A stretch of 43,275 bases of DNA, taken from Pseudomonadaceae bacterium. Lineage in GTDB: Bacteria > Pseudomonadota > Gammaproteobacteria > Pseudomonadales > Halomonadaceae. The notes under the pieces were generated by a model. The model saw only the letters and a program-made list of their open reading frames with translations, made no database searches and was not told where the DNA came from. Below are positions 20,869-31,320 of this stretch, in pieces (within the stretch, counting starts at the first letter, position 1; each line of letters begins with the position of its first letter). Location: the NCBI GenBank assembly GCA_012727935.1, contig JAAYGA010000327.1, positions 1 through 43,275 of the forward strand, given 5' to 3'. The position numbers and the translations under genes were made by a program.

Positions 20869-21677
20869 AGGTTTACCTTTACCTTAACCCTTTGCAACTA
20901 GATGTATTACGCCATGCCCGCTTACACCTAAGCGAAGTAAGCGATCTGCTTGATCCTTACCAAAATAATGCACGAATGATTCAGCGCCAAGCCATTCGTG
21001 TTAGTGAAGCTGATTTTCAAAAAGAATTAGAGCGCCAGTTTAATGCCTTACCACCCCAGCTTAAAGGCTTGATGACTTGGGAAATGTTTCAGCTTGAGGC
21101 GCAAAAAAAACGCCCTAAAATAGAGCAGCAGATGAAAAAAGGGCGAGAAGTTAAGCCTGCAATCTTGCCTAACCCTGAAGCTTACCAAGATTTGGCTATG
21201 GCTCGTTTTTCTAAGCGTCCAGACAACCCTTTACTCTGGGAACGCTGGGCAGACCAGCACCGAGGTCTGGTGTTAGAGCTAGACACCACCTACCCTGGCT
21301 TTAATAGCAAAAAGCAAGTTTTACGGCCAATGGCTTATGGGCAAGCTCGCCCCCAAGCAGACCACCCAATGAAGCCTTTTCCAGCTTTATTTCACCGCCC
21401 AGCTGAATATGCACAAGAAGAAGAAATTAGGCTAATTCGCCCTTTAGATGAAGCTAAAAGCAGTAAACCTTTAACCAATGGTAAGCTGATTCATTTTTAT
21501 AACTTTCCACCCCGTGCCATTTTATCTGTAACGCTGGGGGTGAATGTTAGCGAAGACACAAGAGAGCAGATTAGTCGAATTTTAAACTATGATATTAAGT
21601 ACAAGCCGGGTCGCCCCTTGCGAGAAACCCTGCTTGATCCTGACACGTTTAAATTACATATCCGTGGCACACTTTAA
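20865..21677 (+). CDS. DUF2971-like protein
   Basis: NPLLWERWADQHRGLVLELDT resembles the DUF2971 core (D.ll W..YAd.HrG..l.fd); overlaps the thioesterase stop by 4 nt. Confidence 0.55.
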   Translation: MKVYLYLNPLQLDVLRHARLHLSEVSDLLDPYQNNARMIQRQAIRVSEADFQKELERQFNALPPQLKGLMTWEMFQLEAQKKRPKIEQQMKKGREVKPAILPNPEAYQDLAMARFSKRPDNPLLWERWADQHRGLVLELDTTYPGFNSKKQVLRPMAYGQARPQADHPMKPFPALFHRPAEYAQEEEIRLIRPLDEAKSSKPLTNGKLIHFYNFPPRAILSVTLGVNVSEDTREQISRILNYDIKYKPGRPLRETLLDPDTFKLHIRGTL

Positions 21678-21694
21678 AACACCTAGCTTAAAAA

Positions 21695-22486
21695 CTATAG
21701 ACGTACTGAAATGCCTTGATCGGCCATAAATTGCTTGGCTTCAGGAATGGTGTGTTCACCAAAGTGGAAAATGCTTGCTGCAAGCACTGCATCGGCATGA
21801 CCAATTAAAACACCATCGACTAGGTGTTGTAAGTTACCCACACCGCCAGAAGCAATCACCGGCACGCTCACTGCATCGGCAATGGCACGAGTGACACCTA
21901 AATCAAAACCATTTTTGGTGCCATCTCTGTCCATGCTGGTTAGCAAAAGTTCGCCAGCACCCAGCTCGACCATTTTCTTTGACCATTCAATGGCATCTAG
22001 TCCCGTTGGGTTACGGCCACCGTGGGTAAAAATTTCCCAACGGTCTGCTTCGCCTTCAGCCGATACTTTTTTAGCATCTATGGCAACCACTATGCACTGG
22101 CTACCAAAGCGTTCAGCGGCTTCTTTAACCAGTTCTGGGTTAGTGACCGCGGCGGTATTGATAGAAACTTTATCGGCACCGGCATTCAGTAATCGGCGAA
22201 TGTCTTCGCAGCTACGCACACCGCCACCCACAGTGAGCGGAATAAAGATTTGCCCAGCAATTTCTTCAACCATTTTTAGCGTGGTGCCACGGTCTTCAGT
22301 GCTGGCAGTAATGTCTAAAAAGGTAATTTCATCAGCGCCTTGGTCGTTATAACGCTTGGCAATTTCAACAGGGTCACCAGCATCACGAATACCAACAAAG
22401 TTAACGCCTTTTACTACTCGGCCTTTGTCTACATCTAAGCAAGGAATAATGCGTTTTGTTAGGGTCGTTGGTTTAATTGCGGTCAT
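21695..22486 (-). CDS. hisF: Imidazole glycerol phosphate synthase subunit HisF
   Basis: [47 protein letters not shown]. Confidence 0.97.
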   Translation of the reverse strand: MTAIKPTTLTKRIIPCLDVDKGRVVKGVNFVGIRDAGDPVEIAKRYNDQGADEITFLDITASTEDRGTTLKMVEEIAGQIFIPLTVGGGVRSCEDIRRLLNAGADKVSINTAAVTNPELVKEAAERFGSQCIVVAIDAKKVSAEGEADRWEIFTHGGRNPTGLDAIEWSKKMVELGAGELLLTSMDRDGTKNGFDLGVTRAIADAVSVPVIASGGVGNLQHLVDGVLIGHADAVLAASIFHFGEHTIPEAKQFMADQGISVRL

Positions 22487-22518
22487 GTTTTTTCCTAAAC
22501 TGTTTTGCTAAATAGCAC

Positions 22519-23250
22519 TTAGCCTTGGTCGGCTAGCTTTTGTGCGGCGGCTAAATCAAGTGAACCTTCGTAAATTGCGCGGCCAGTAATGGCACCAATA
22601 ATGCCTTGGTCGGCTACTTTAACAAGGCGCTCAACATCGCCTAAGTCGGTTACACCACCTGAAGCGATGACTGGCAAACCGCCCAACTGAGCAAGTTCTA
22701 CCGTGGCTTCAATATTCACGCCCTGCATCATGCCATCACGGCTAATGTCGGTGTAAACAATGCTGCTCACGCCATCATCAGCAAAGCGTTTGGCTAGGTC
22801 GATAGCGCGTAAATTAGACACTTCTGCCCAGCCATCAGTAGCAACCATGCCATTAATAGCATCAAGACCAACAATAATATGGCCAGGAAAAAGGCGGCAC
22901 ATTTCTGTCACAAACTCGGGTTCTTTCACCGCTTTAGTACCAAGAATAACCCACTGCACACCGGCTTCTAGGTAGTGTTCAATGGTGGCAGCAGAACGGA
23001 TACCGCCACCAATTTGAATGGGTAGGCCGGGGTTAGCACGGGCAATGTCAGTCACTGCTTTACCATTCACTGGCTTGCCATCAAAAGCACCGTTAAGGTC
23101 AACTAAGTGAAGGTGACGACAGCCTTCTTTCACCCAACGCGCAGCCATTTCAACTGGATCATCGCCATAGCTGGTGGATTCTTCCATACGGCCTTGTCTT
23201 AGGCGTACACACTGGCCATCTTTTAAATCAATTGCAGGAATAATTAACAT
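22519..23250 (-). CDS. hisA: 1-(5-phosphoribosyl)-5-[(5-phosphoribosylamino)methylideneamino]imidazole-4-carboxamide isomerase
   Basis: [29 protein letters not shown]. Start placed at MLIIPAIDL; the ORF track extends into hisH. Confidence 0.97.
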   Translation of the reverse strand: MLIIPAIDLKDGQCVRLRQGRMEESTSYGDDPVEMAARWVKEGCRHLHLVDLNGAFDGKPVNGKAVTDIARANPGLPIQIGGGIRSAATIEHYLEAGVQWVILGTKAVKEPEFVTEMCRLFPGHIIVGLDAINGMVATDGWAEVSNLRAIDLAKRFADDGVSSIVYTDISRDGMMQGVNIEATVELAQLGGLPVIASGGVTDLGDVERLVKVADQGIIGAITGRAIYEGSLDLAAAQKLADQG

Positions 23251-23275
23251 GGTTACAGGTTTCCAATAGTAAAGG

Positions 23276-23917
23276 TCAGGGTTTCCAGTTGAGGAAGTTG
23301 TTAAGCAGTTGTAGGCCAGCTGCGGCACTTTTTTCTGGATGAAACTGCACAGCGGCAACGTTGTTTTCTACTAGTGCGGCATCAAAGTTAATTGCACCGT
23401 AATCGCAGCTAGCCAAACGCTGTTCTGGTTGCTTGGCTTCTACATAATAGCTATGCACAAAATAAAAGTATTCGGCTGCAGAAATGCCCTGCCAAAGTGC
23501 GTGGTCTTGTGCTGGTTGAACTTGGTTCCAGCCAATGTGCGGTACTTTTAAACGCTGGTTATTTGAATCAACTAGGTGATTACCAAAAAACTTCACCTGC
23601 CCCTGAAAATGGCCTAAACAATCAATACCGCCATTTTCTTCGCTGCTTTGCATTAAGGCTTGAAAACCAACACAAATACCAAGAAAAGGTTTGTTCTGTA
23701 AGCACTCAGCAATAACGGGAAGCAAGCCAGTATTGGTCATTTCAGCCATGCAATCTCGCATAGCACCCACGCCGGGTAAAATAACCCGCTCGGCTTTGCG
23801 TATCACTTCAGGGTCAGATGAAATAGCCACGGTTTTACGTCCAGCGGCTACTTTTTCTACTGCTTTATGGGCGGAATGCAAATTGCCCATACCATAGTCA
23901 ATAATGACTAAATCCAT
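23276..23917 (-). CDS. hisH: Imidazole glycerol phosphate synthase subunit HisH
   Basis: [38 protein letters not shown]. Confidence 0.97.
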   Translation of the reverse strand: MDLVIIDYGMGNLHSAHKAVEKVAAGRKTVAISSDPEVIRKAERVILPGVGAMRDCMAEMTNTGLLPVIAECLQNKPFLGICVGFQALMQSSEENGGIDCLGHFQGQVKFFGNHLVDSNNQRLKVPHIGWNQVQPAQDHALWQGISAAEYFYFVHSYYVEAKQPEQRLASCDYGAINFDAALVENNVAAVQFHPEKSAAAGLQLLNNFLNWKP

Positions 23918-23920
23918 AAC

Positions 23921-24514
23921 TTAAAGCACACCCTTGGTTGAAGGCATTTGTCCTGCCATGCGCTCATCAGCAGACAAGGCCATACGCAAAGCTCGACCAA
24001 AAGCTTTGAAAATACTTTCAGCTTGGTGGTGAGCATTCACACCTTTTAAGTTATCTATGTGCAACGTAACCCGAGCATGGTTTACAAAGCCGTAAAAGAA
24101 TTCCCATAAAGATTGGGTATCTAAACCACCAATGGCTGCACGGGTAAATTCAACGTCTTTAAATAAGCCAGGGCGACCAGAGAAGTCGATAACAACGCGA
24201 GACAAGGCTTCATCTAAAGGTACATAAGAATGGCCGTAACGCACCATGCCTTTTTTATCGCCCACGGCTTTATCGAATGCCTGACCTAGTGTAATGCCTA
24301 AGTCTTCAACACTGTGGTGATCGTCTATGTGACGGTCGCCATCCACTTCAATTTCCATATCAATCTGACCGTGGCGAGCAACCTGCTCTAGCATGTGATC
24401 TAAAAAACCTATGCCAGTGTTGCAAACAAAAACACCGGTACCATCTAGGTTGATTTTAACTTTAATTTTAGTTTCTAACGTGTCGCGACTTACACTTGCA
24501 ATGCGTGCACTCAT
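23921..24514 (-). CDS. hisB: Imidazoleglycerol-phosphate dehydratase
   Basis: [50 protein letters not shown]. Confidence 0.97.
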   Translation of the reverse strand: MSARIASVSRDTLETKIKVKINLDGTGVFVCNTGIGFLDHMLEQVARHGQIDMEIEVDGDRHIDDHHSVEDLGITLGQAFDKAVGDKKGMVRYGHSYVPLDEALSRVVIDFSGRPGLFKDVEFTRAAIGGLDTQSLWEFFYGFVNHARVTLHIDNLKGVNAHHQAESIFKAFGRALRMALSADERMAGQMPSTKGVL

Positions 24515-24650
24515 GGTGTTTTTAACCCTTAAAGAAGCTTTAGATAGAACAATTATAACAGTTGCAACGCTGAAAGGCAGCGCAGAGGTTTTTATGCAGG
24601 CTATAGTTTTTTGCTAAGATGCTTTTTTAAATTCAATAAAGGACAGTGGC

Positions 24651-25076
24651 ATGCCTGTATTTATGGTTAAAGCTAACGCAAAAACGCTTGAAGAACAGCC
24701 TTCTTGGCTGGTTGATTTACATAAAATTTACACCGAAGGCTTTGTTGCTTCGCCTGCTTCTTTTCCTGCTTCATTTGAAAATGCGCCCGATTTTATTGAT
24801 GAAACTTTAATGCAACCTAACTGCTGGTTTGCTGGTGCGCTGTTTAACGACCACTTGTTAGGCGCTGTGTTAGTCACTGAAACAGCCAATTCTTGGCAAT
24901 TAAGTTGTTTAAATGTACGCAAGGTAACCCAGCGCCGTGGTGTAGCAACACGCTTATTAACTTTATTAGCTGCCCAAGCAGAAGAAAATAGCCTACCTCT
25001 TTGTATAACTAAAGTAGAAAACAATGCAGCAGTAGAAGCTTTAGTAGGTAAGCTAGCTACTATAATCAATCAATAA
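24651..25076 (+). CDS. GNAT-domain protein resembling PanZ/PanM
   Basis: LHKIYTEG...LNVRKVTQRRGVATRLLTLLAAQAEE resembles the E. coli PanZ region LQKIWPEY...LRVREVTRRRGVGQYLL. Confidence 0.6.
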   Translation: MPVFMVKANAKTLEEQPSWLVDLHKIYTEGFVASPASFPASFENAPDFIDETLMQPNCWFAGALFNDHLLGAVLVTETANSWQLSCLNVRKVTQRRGVATRLLTLLAAQAEENSLPLCITKVENNAAVEALVGKLATIINQ

Positions 25077-25186
25077 AATTGATAGGGTCGCAAACTGTGA
25101 CGGGTGACTTTTTCGCCCCTTCCTTGGATAATGCTCAGTTATCCCTATTTCTCTAATTGAACCAACCCCTAGGCTAGCCTTAATAC

Positions 25187-26881
25187 ATGAAAGCTTTTAT
25201 CTCTGAACACCTAGATATTATTGTTGCTCAGCTAAAATCTGACCAACTTTTACCTGAAGATTTTCAGCCTCGCATTCAAATTGATAATACCAAGGATAAG
25301 GCACATGGCGACTTTGCCTGTAATCTAGCCTTAATGGCCGCCAAGCCTGCCGGTAAAAAGCCCAGCGACTTAGCCCAAGAAATTATACAAGGCTTACAGG
25401 CTAATGAAGATTTCAGTCAAAAAATTAGCAAAATGGAAATTGCCGGCCCCGGCTTTATTAACTTTTTCTTGTCACAAGGTGCGCTAACCTCGGTGGTTAA
25501 CCAAGTGCTTGCTGCAGGCGAAAACTTTGGTCATAGCAATGTTGGTTTGAATCAGGCGGTGCAAATAGAGTTTGTTTCTGCCAACCCAACCGGCCCTTTG
25601 CACATAGGTCATGGGCGTGGTGCCGCGGTGGGCGATTGTTTAAGCCGTTTATTAGAAGCCACTGGCTGGCAGGTTACCCGTGAGTTTTATTATAACGATG
25701 CTGGCGCACAAATTGAGAACCTAGCCTTGTCGGTGCAAGCCCGTGCTAAGGGTTTAGGCCCAGATGCTGCTAGCTGGCCTAAAGATGGCTACCAAGGCGA
25801 CTACATTATAGACGTAGCTAAATCATTTTTAGCCGGTGAAACAGTAATTGCCGATGACCAGCGGGTTACCGCCAATGCTGATATAGACGATTTAGAAGCC
25901 ATTCGCGGTTTTGCCGTGGCTTTTTTACGCCGCGAACAAGATTTAGATTTAAAAGCTTTTGGTGTGGAATTTGATGTTTATTATTTAGAGTCGTCACTTT
26001 ACAAAAAAGGCTTGGTTGAAGCCACAGTGCAGCAGTTAATAGCCAATGGTTTTACTTACGAAGAAGGCGGTGCTTTATGGTTACGCACCACCGATTTTGG
26101 TGATGACAAAGACCGTGTGATGCGTAAAACTGATGGCGGTTATACCTACTTTGTACCCGATGTTGCTTATCACTTGAATAAGTGGCAGCGCGGCTTTAAA
26201 AAGGTAATTAACGAACAGGGTGCAGACCACCACTCCACCATTACCCGTGTTAGAGCAGGTTTACAGGCACTGAAGGTGGACATTCCCGAAGGCTGGCCCG
26301 ATTACGTGTTGCACCAGATGGTAACGGTGATGCGTGATGGTGAAGAAGTGAAGCTTTCTAAGCGTGCCGGTAGCTACGTTACCCTGCGCGATTTAATTGA
26401 TGAAGTGGGTTGTGATGCCACCCGTTATTTTTTAGCAGCGCGAGCGCCTAGCTCACAGCTAACCTTTGATATAGATTTAGCGCGCTCACAAACCAACGAC
26501 AACCCTGTTTATTACATTCAATATGCCCATGCCCGTTTAGCCAGTGTGGCACGTCAAGCAGAAGAAAAAGGGTATAGTTGGTCACCTAGAGACACCGAAT
26601 GTTTAACCCAGCTGAATACCGACCAAGAGCAAGCAGTGCTTAACTTGTTGGCACGCTTTCCTGAAGCGATTAAAAAAGCAGCAAGGGAACTTGAGCCACA
26701 CCAAATTGCCCAATACCTGCGCGATTTAGCCGCCGCTATGCACTCTTGGTATAACGCTAACCAATTTTTAGTGGACGATACTCAAACAAGAACCGCAAGA
26801 TTAATGTTGGCAGCAGCAACACGCAATGTTCTAGCAAAAGGCTTGGCCTTGCTGGGTGTTACTGCGCCAGATTCGATGTAA
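25187..26881 (+). CDS. argS: Arginyl-tRNA synthetase
   Basis: [37 protein letters not shown]; 564 aa. Confidence 0.97.
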   Translation: MKAFISEHLDIIVAQLKSDQLLPEDFQPRIQIDNTKDKAHGDFACNLALMAAKPAGKKPSDLAQEIIQGLQANEDFSQKISKMEIAGPGFINFFLSQGALTSVVNQVLAAGENFGHSNVGLNQAVQIEFVSANPTGPLHIGHGRGAAVGDCLSRLLEATGWQVTREFYYNDAGAQIENLALSVQARAKGLGPDAASWPKDGYQGDYIIDVAKSFLAGETVIADDQRVTANADIDDLEAIRGFAVAFLRREQDLDLKAFGVEFDVYYLESSLYKKGLVEATVQQLIANGFTYEEGGALWLRTTDFGDDKDRVMRKTDGGYTYFVPDVAYHLNKWQRGFKKVINEQGADHHSTITRVRAGLQALKVDIPEGWPDYVLHQMVTVMRDGEEVKLSKRAGSYVTLRDLIDEVGCDATRYFLAARAPSSQLTFDIDLARSQTNDNPVYYIQYAHARLASVARQAEEKGYSWSPRDTECLTQLNTDQEQAVLNLLARFPEAIKKAARELEPHQIAQYLRDLAAAMHSWYNANQFLVDDTQTRTARLMLAAATRNVLAKGLALLGVTAPDSM

Positions 26882-26911
26882 CACACCACCTTTAAGGGTA
26901 GGAGGAATGCT

Positions 26912-27604
26912 ATGGCGCAGGATTATGCCAGCCGTCAGCGAAAACGTATTAAACCTGATAAAACAGAAGCACCAGCTAAAGCGCCTGCTAAAACACGCGG
27001 TGCTGTGCCGCGTTCTGTTGAAGAAGAGGCAGGCACTAGTGCAGCAGCTTTGAATTTTTGGGCGCGTTTACCCGCTTGGGGCTGGCTGGCGATAGGCTTG
27101 GTTCTGGGGTTTTTAATTGCCAATTTAAGTCAACCTTCGGCACCAACACCCTTAGAAAAAAAGCCACCCCTAGCCCTTGTGGAAGCAAAAAAAGTGCCTC
27201 AGCCTGCGGCTAAAAGCACCCTTTCAGAAGCCAACAAGCCAGCAGAAAAGCCCCTTGACCCAGCAGCCCCACGCTTTGATTTTTATACGCTCTTACCTGA
27301 AAGTGAAGTGGTAGCACCTGAAGTTGAAGCTTACAAATCAACCCCCAGAGAAGCTGAAGACCAGCCACGTTACATGCTGCAAGTGGGTTCTTTTCGCAGC
27401 AAAACCGATGCTAAAAAGCAAGAAGAACGCTTGAAAAGCTTAGGCTATGACCAAATACGAATAAGTGAAGCCACAACAGCCAGTGGCGATACTTGGTACC
27501 GTGTGCAACTTGGGCCTTACCAAGACAGGCGATTACTTGCTCGCGCCCAGAATGATTTAGCCAAAGCTGGATTTGATTTTATGTTATTACGATTAAAGGA
27601 TTAA
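26912..27604 (+). CDS. SPOR-domain cell-division-associated protein (FtsN-like)
   Basis: Single TM, Pro/Ala-rich linker, C-terminal YMLQVGSFRSKTDAKKQEERLKSLGYD...WYRVQLGPY SPOR repeat. Confidence 0.85.
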   Translation: MAQDYASRQRKRIKPDKTEAPAKAPAKTRGAVPRSVEEEAGTSAAALNFWARLPAWGWLAIGLVLGFLIANLSQPSAPTPLEKKPPLALVEAKKVPQPAAKSTLSEANKPAEKPLDPAAPRFDFYTLLPESEVVAPEVEAYKSTPREAEDQPRYMLQVGSFRSKTDAKKQEERLKSLGYDQIRISEATTASGDTWYRVQLGPYQDRRLLARAQNDLAKAGFDFMLLRLKD

Positions 27605-27646
27605 CCTTTAGTTAAGCAGCCTACAACCCAAAAATAAGGAGACGGC

Positions 27647-28171
27647 ATGACCACCATAGTGTGTGTACGTCGTGGTAATGAAGTAGTGCTTGGTGGCGAT
27701 GGCCAAGTTTCTTTAGGCAACACTGTTATGAAAGGCAACGCTCGCAAAGTGCGCCGCCTTTATAATGATAAAATTTTAGCCGGTTTTGCCGGTGGTACAG
27801 CCGATGCCTTCACTTTATTTGAACGCTTTGAAGGCCAGCTAGAAAAACACCACGGCCAGCTAGTTAGAGCCGCAGTTGAAATGGCGAAAGATTGGCGTAC
27901 CGACCGCGCCCTGCGCCGTTTAGAAGCCATGCTGATTGTCGCCGATGAAACCGCTACTTTATGCATTAGCGGTACAGGCGATGTTGTCGAGCCAGAACAC
28001 GGTGTGCTAGCCATAGGTTCAGGTGGTAATTTTGCTTTAGCCGCTGCCCGTGCTTTGTTAGAAAATACCGAGCTTTCTGCTCAGGAAATTGTTGAAAAAA
28101 GTTTACAGTTAGCCGGTGATATTTGTGTCTTTACTAACCACCAGATGACCATAGAAGGGTTAAAGAAATGA
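27647..28171 (+). CDS. hslV: ATP-dependent protease subunit HslV
   Basis: [37 protein letters not shown]. Confidence 0.97.
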   Translation: MTTIVCVRRGNEVVLGGDGQVSLGNTVMKGNARKVRRLYNDKILAGFAGGTADAFTLFERFEGQLEKHHGQLVRAAVEMAKDWRTDRALRRLEAMLIVADETATLCISGTGDVVEPEHGVLAIGSGGNFALAAARALLENTELSAQEIVEKSLQLAGDICVFTNHQMTIEGLKK

Positions 28172-29496
28172 GTAGCATGACGCCAAGAGAAATTGTCAGT
28201 GAGTTAGATCGTTTTATTATTGGTCAGGCCGATGCTAAGCGTTCTGTTGCCATTGCCTTGCGTAACCGCTGGCGCAGAATGCAATTAGACCCAGATTTAC
28301 GCGCTGAAGTTACCCCTAAAAATATTTTAATGATTGGCCCAACGGGTGTGGGTAAAACAGAAATTGCTCGCCGTTTAGCCAAGCTTGCCAGAGCGCCCTT
28401 TATTAAAGTTGAAGCCACCAAGTTTACCGAAGTGGGCTATGTCGGCCGCGATGTAGAAACCATTATTCGTGATTTAATGGAATCGGCGGTAAAAATGCTG
28501 CGTGAAGAAGCGATGGGCAAGCATAAAGCTTTAGCTGAAGATGCGGCTGAAGAACGTATTCTTGATGCACTGTTACCACCAGCAAGGGGCAAGGACGCAA
28601 ACCCTGAAGTTACTGAAGAATCGGCTACTCGCCAAATGTTCCGTAAGAAATTACGTGAAGGCCAGCTAGACGACAAAGAAATTGAGATTGAAATTGCTGG
28701 ACCACAAATTGGCGTAGAAATTATGAGCCCGCCGGGTATGGAAGAAATGACCCAGCAGCTGCAAAGCATGTTTTCTAACCTTGGCCAAGATAAGCGTCGC
28801 ACCACCAAGCTAAAAATTCGTGATGCACAACGCCAATTGCGTGACGAAGAAGCCGCACGTTTGGTTAATCAAGAAGAAATTAAGCGCGAAGCCGTTGATT
28901 TAGTCGAACAAAACGGCATTGTCTTTTTAGATGAGCTAGACAAGGTTTGTAAGCGTGGCGAAAACTCAGGTGGCAGCGATATTTCACGCGAAGGTGTGCA
29001 GCGTGATCTATTACCGCTAATTGAAGGCTGCACGGTTAGCACTAAATATGGCATGGTTAAAACCGACCACATTCTGTTTATTGCCTCGGGTGCTTTTCAC
29101 CTAGCCAAACCCTCTGATCTTATTCCAGAATTGCAAGGTCGCCTGCCCATTCGCGTGGAATTAAAAGCACTAACCACCGAAGATTTTCGTCGCATTCTAA
29201 CCGAGCCTACGGCCTCTTTAACCCGCCAAGCGGTTGCACTTTTAGCCACCGAAGGCGTAGAACTAAGCTTTACCGACGATGGCATTAACCGCTTGGCAGA
29301 AATTGCCTACGAAGTGAACGAAAACACCGACAACATTGGCGCACGTCGTTTGCACACGGTAATTGAACGCCTGCTAGAAGATGCAAGCTTTGCCACAGAA
29401 AGCTTAGAAGGTAAGTTAGTGGTTGATGCGGCTTACGTTAATCAGCAGCTAGGCGCATTGGTTAAAGACCAAGACCTTTCACGCTACATTCTTTAA
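28168..29496 (+). CDS. hslU: ATP-dependent protease ATPase subunit HslU
   Basis: [48 protein letters not shown]. Confidence 0.97.
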   Translation: MSSMTPREIVSELDRFIIGQADAKRSVAIALRNRWRRMQLDPDLRAEVTPKNILMIGPTGVGKTEIARRLAKLARAPFIKVEATKFTEVGYVGRDVETIIRDLMESAVKMLREEAMGKHKALAEDAAEERILDALLPPARGKDANPEVTEESATRQMFRKKLREGQLDDKEIEIEIAGPQIGVEIMSPPGMEEMTQQLQSMFSNLGQDKRRTTKLKIRDAQRQLRDEEAARLVNQEEIKREAVDLVEQNGIVFLDELDKVCKRGENSGGSDISREGVQRDLLPLIEGCTVSTKYGMVKTDHILFIASGAFHLAKPSDLIPELQGRLPIRVELKALTTEDFRRILTEPTASLTRQAVALLATEGVELSFTDDGINRLAEIAYEVNENTDNIGARRLHTVIERLLEDASFATESLEGKLVVDAAYVNQQLGALVKDQDLSRYIL

Positions 29497-29505
29497 AGGT
29501 ACAAC

Positions 29506-29898
29506 ATGGCCCTGCCCCAACCAACCAAAATTCATTACAGCAAAAGTCGTGCTTGCTTAGAACTGCATTATCCACAAGGCCAGATTTTTGAACTTCCGGC
29601 TGAATTATTAAGGGTGTTATCGCCTTCTGCCGAAGTGCAAGGGCATGGTTCACCTAAGTTACAAGTAGGCAAAAAAGATGTGCGTATTTGGAAAATTGAA
29701 CCGGTTGGGCGTTATGCCTTAAAGCTAAGCTTTGATGACGGGCATGACACAGGGCTATTTACTTGGGATTATTTTTGGCATTTAGGCACCCATAAAGCAC
29801 TTGAGTGGCAGCGGTATTTAGACCAATTAGCTGCTGCCGGAGAAAGCCGCAACCCCAAACTTATTCCACTGGCTGTTGATGCAGGTAAAAAATTATGA
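29506..29898 (+). CDS. DUF971 (gamma-butyrobetaine hydroxylase-like N-terminal domain) protein
   Basis: [37 protein letters not shown]...[25 protein letters not shown]. Confidence 0.9.
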   Translation: MALPQPTKIHYSKSRACLELHYPQGQIFELPAELLRVLSPSAEVQGHGSPKLQVGKKDVRIWKIEPVGRYALKLSFDDGHDTGLFTWDYFWHLGTHKALEWQRYLDQLAAAGESRNPKLIPLAVDAGKKL

Positions 29899-30653
29899 CA
29901 CAAGAGCAACAAGATAAGACCACTCACTTTGGTTACCAAGAAGTGCCGGTCGATGAAAAGGTTAAACGGGTTGCTGGGGTGTTTGATTCCGTTGCCACTA
30001 AATATGACTTGATGAACGATATGATGTCGATGGGCGTACACCGCCTGTGGAAGAAATTTACTATTGAATTATCGGGTGTGCGTAAAGGCCATAAGGTACT
30101 AGATATCGCCGGTGGTACGGGCGATTTAACCATGCAGTTTTCACGCCTAGTGGGTGAATACGGTGAGGTTGTTTTGGCTGATATTAACGCTTCCATGTTG
30201 AAAGTGGGGCGTGACCGCCTGCTAGATAAAGGCTATGGCGGCAATATCCGCTTTGTGCAGGCCAACGCTGAAGCCTTACCTTTTCCAGACAATCATTTTG
30301 ATATTATTACCATTGCTTTTGGCCTGCGAAACGTTACCGACAAAGACAAAGCCTTAAAAGATATGGCACGCATTCTTAAGCCCGGTGGCCGTTTATTAGT
30401 GCTTGAATTTTCTAAGCCAACCAACCCACTGATGTCTAAAGCTTACGACCTTTATTCTTTTACAGCCTTACCTTTAATGGGCAAGCTGTTGGCAGGCGAC
30501 AGTGATTCCTACCGTTATTTGGCTGAATCCATTCGTATGCACCCAGACCAAGAAACCCTTAAAGGGATGATGGAAAACGCTGGGCTAGATGAAGTGGAAT
30601 ATCACAATATGACTTCGGGCGTGGTTGCGCTGCACCGTGGCATTAAGCTGTAA
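29895..30653 (+). CDS. ubiE: Ubiquinone/menaquinone methyltransferase UbiE
   Basis: [55 protein letters not shown]. Confidence 0.97.
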   Translation: MTQEQQDKTTHFGYQEVPVDEKVKRVAGVFDSVATKYDLMNDMMSMGVHRLWKKFTIELSGVRKGHKVLDIAGGTGDLTMQFSRLVGEYGEVVLADINASMLKVGRDRLLDKGYGGNIRFVQANAEALPFPDNHFDIITIAFGLRNVTDKDKALKDMARILKPGGRLLVLEFSKPTNPLMSKAYDLYSFTALPLMGKLLAGDSDSYRYLAESIRMHPDQETLKGMMENAGLDEVEYHNMTSGVVALHRGIKL

Positions 30654-30678
30654 CTTAATTTAGGGAAGCTAATATTTT

Positions 30679-31320
30679 ATGCAATTACCGCTGAGTGCAT
30701 TAACCGCCTTAGAAAGCCTTATTAACCCTTTGCTAAGGCAAGCGGTTGCCCAAGAAGGGGGCGCTGCTGCTGCGTTTGAAAAACTACAGGGTAGCTGCAT
30801 TGAATTTCAAGTCACTGGCTTAAACCTGCAATTAAGAATGCAAATAGCAGGCGATGGTTTATACCTTTACCGTCAAAGTGAAGAACCTGCCGATGCTTGG
30901 ATTTTAACTTCACCCCAAACTTATTTAAAAATGGCGACTAGTAAAGATGCCAGCAGCATTTTGTTCGGTTCTAAAGTAACCGTGGGCGGCAATACACACT
31001 TGTTAGAAACACTAGAAGAGTTGATTGCTGGCCTAGGGTTAGATGCCCAAGAACTGGTTAGCCGTGTCGCTAGCCCTTTACCTCTGGCATCCATTCAAGC
31101 CAGTGTTAATCAATTATTGCAATTTGGGCAACGTTTTACAGGTTCGGCTAGTGAAGACGTTAAATCTTATTTAGATGATGAAGCCGCCATTTTAACGGGT
31201 AAAAATAGTTGGCATGTGGCTGAAGATAAACTGCATGAACTCAGACTAGACGTTGACCGTTTAGAAGCCCGCATTAACCTGCTAGAAAAGCAGTTACAAC
31301 CACTAGCAGGAGAAGAATAA
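30679..31320 (+). CDS. ubiJ: Ubiquinone biosynthesis accessory factor UbiJ (SCP2 domain)
   Basis: SCP2-like domain protein between ubiE and ubiB; coiled C-terminus VDRLEARINLLEKQL. Confidence 0.9.
   Translation: MQLPLSALTALESLINPLLRQAVAQEGGAAAAFEKLQGSCIEFQVTGLNLQLRMQIAGDGLYLYRQSEEPADAWILTSPQTYLKMATSKDASSILFGSKVTVGGNTHLLETLEELIAGLGLDAQELVSRVASPLPLASIQASVNQLLQFGQRFTGSASEDVKSYLDDEAAILTGKNSWHVAEDKLHELRLDVDRLEARINLLEKQLQPLAGEE

Noticed and set aside
21882-22352. 156-aa plus-strand ORF antisense to hisF
   Set aside because: Fully inside strongly recognised hisF; low-complexity Ser/Pro-rich translation typical of antisense shadow ORFs.
28437-28808. 123-aa minus-strand ORF inside hslU
   Set aside because: Antisense to a conserved gene, Ser/Arg-rich composition, no motif.
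29568-29576. Perfect DnaA box TTATCCACA
   Set aside because: Single occurrence inside the DUF971 coding sequence, no cluster or A/T-rich unwinding region; consistent with chance.
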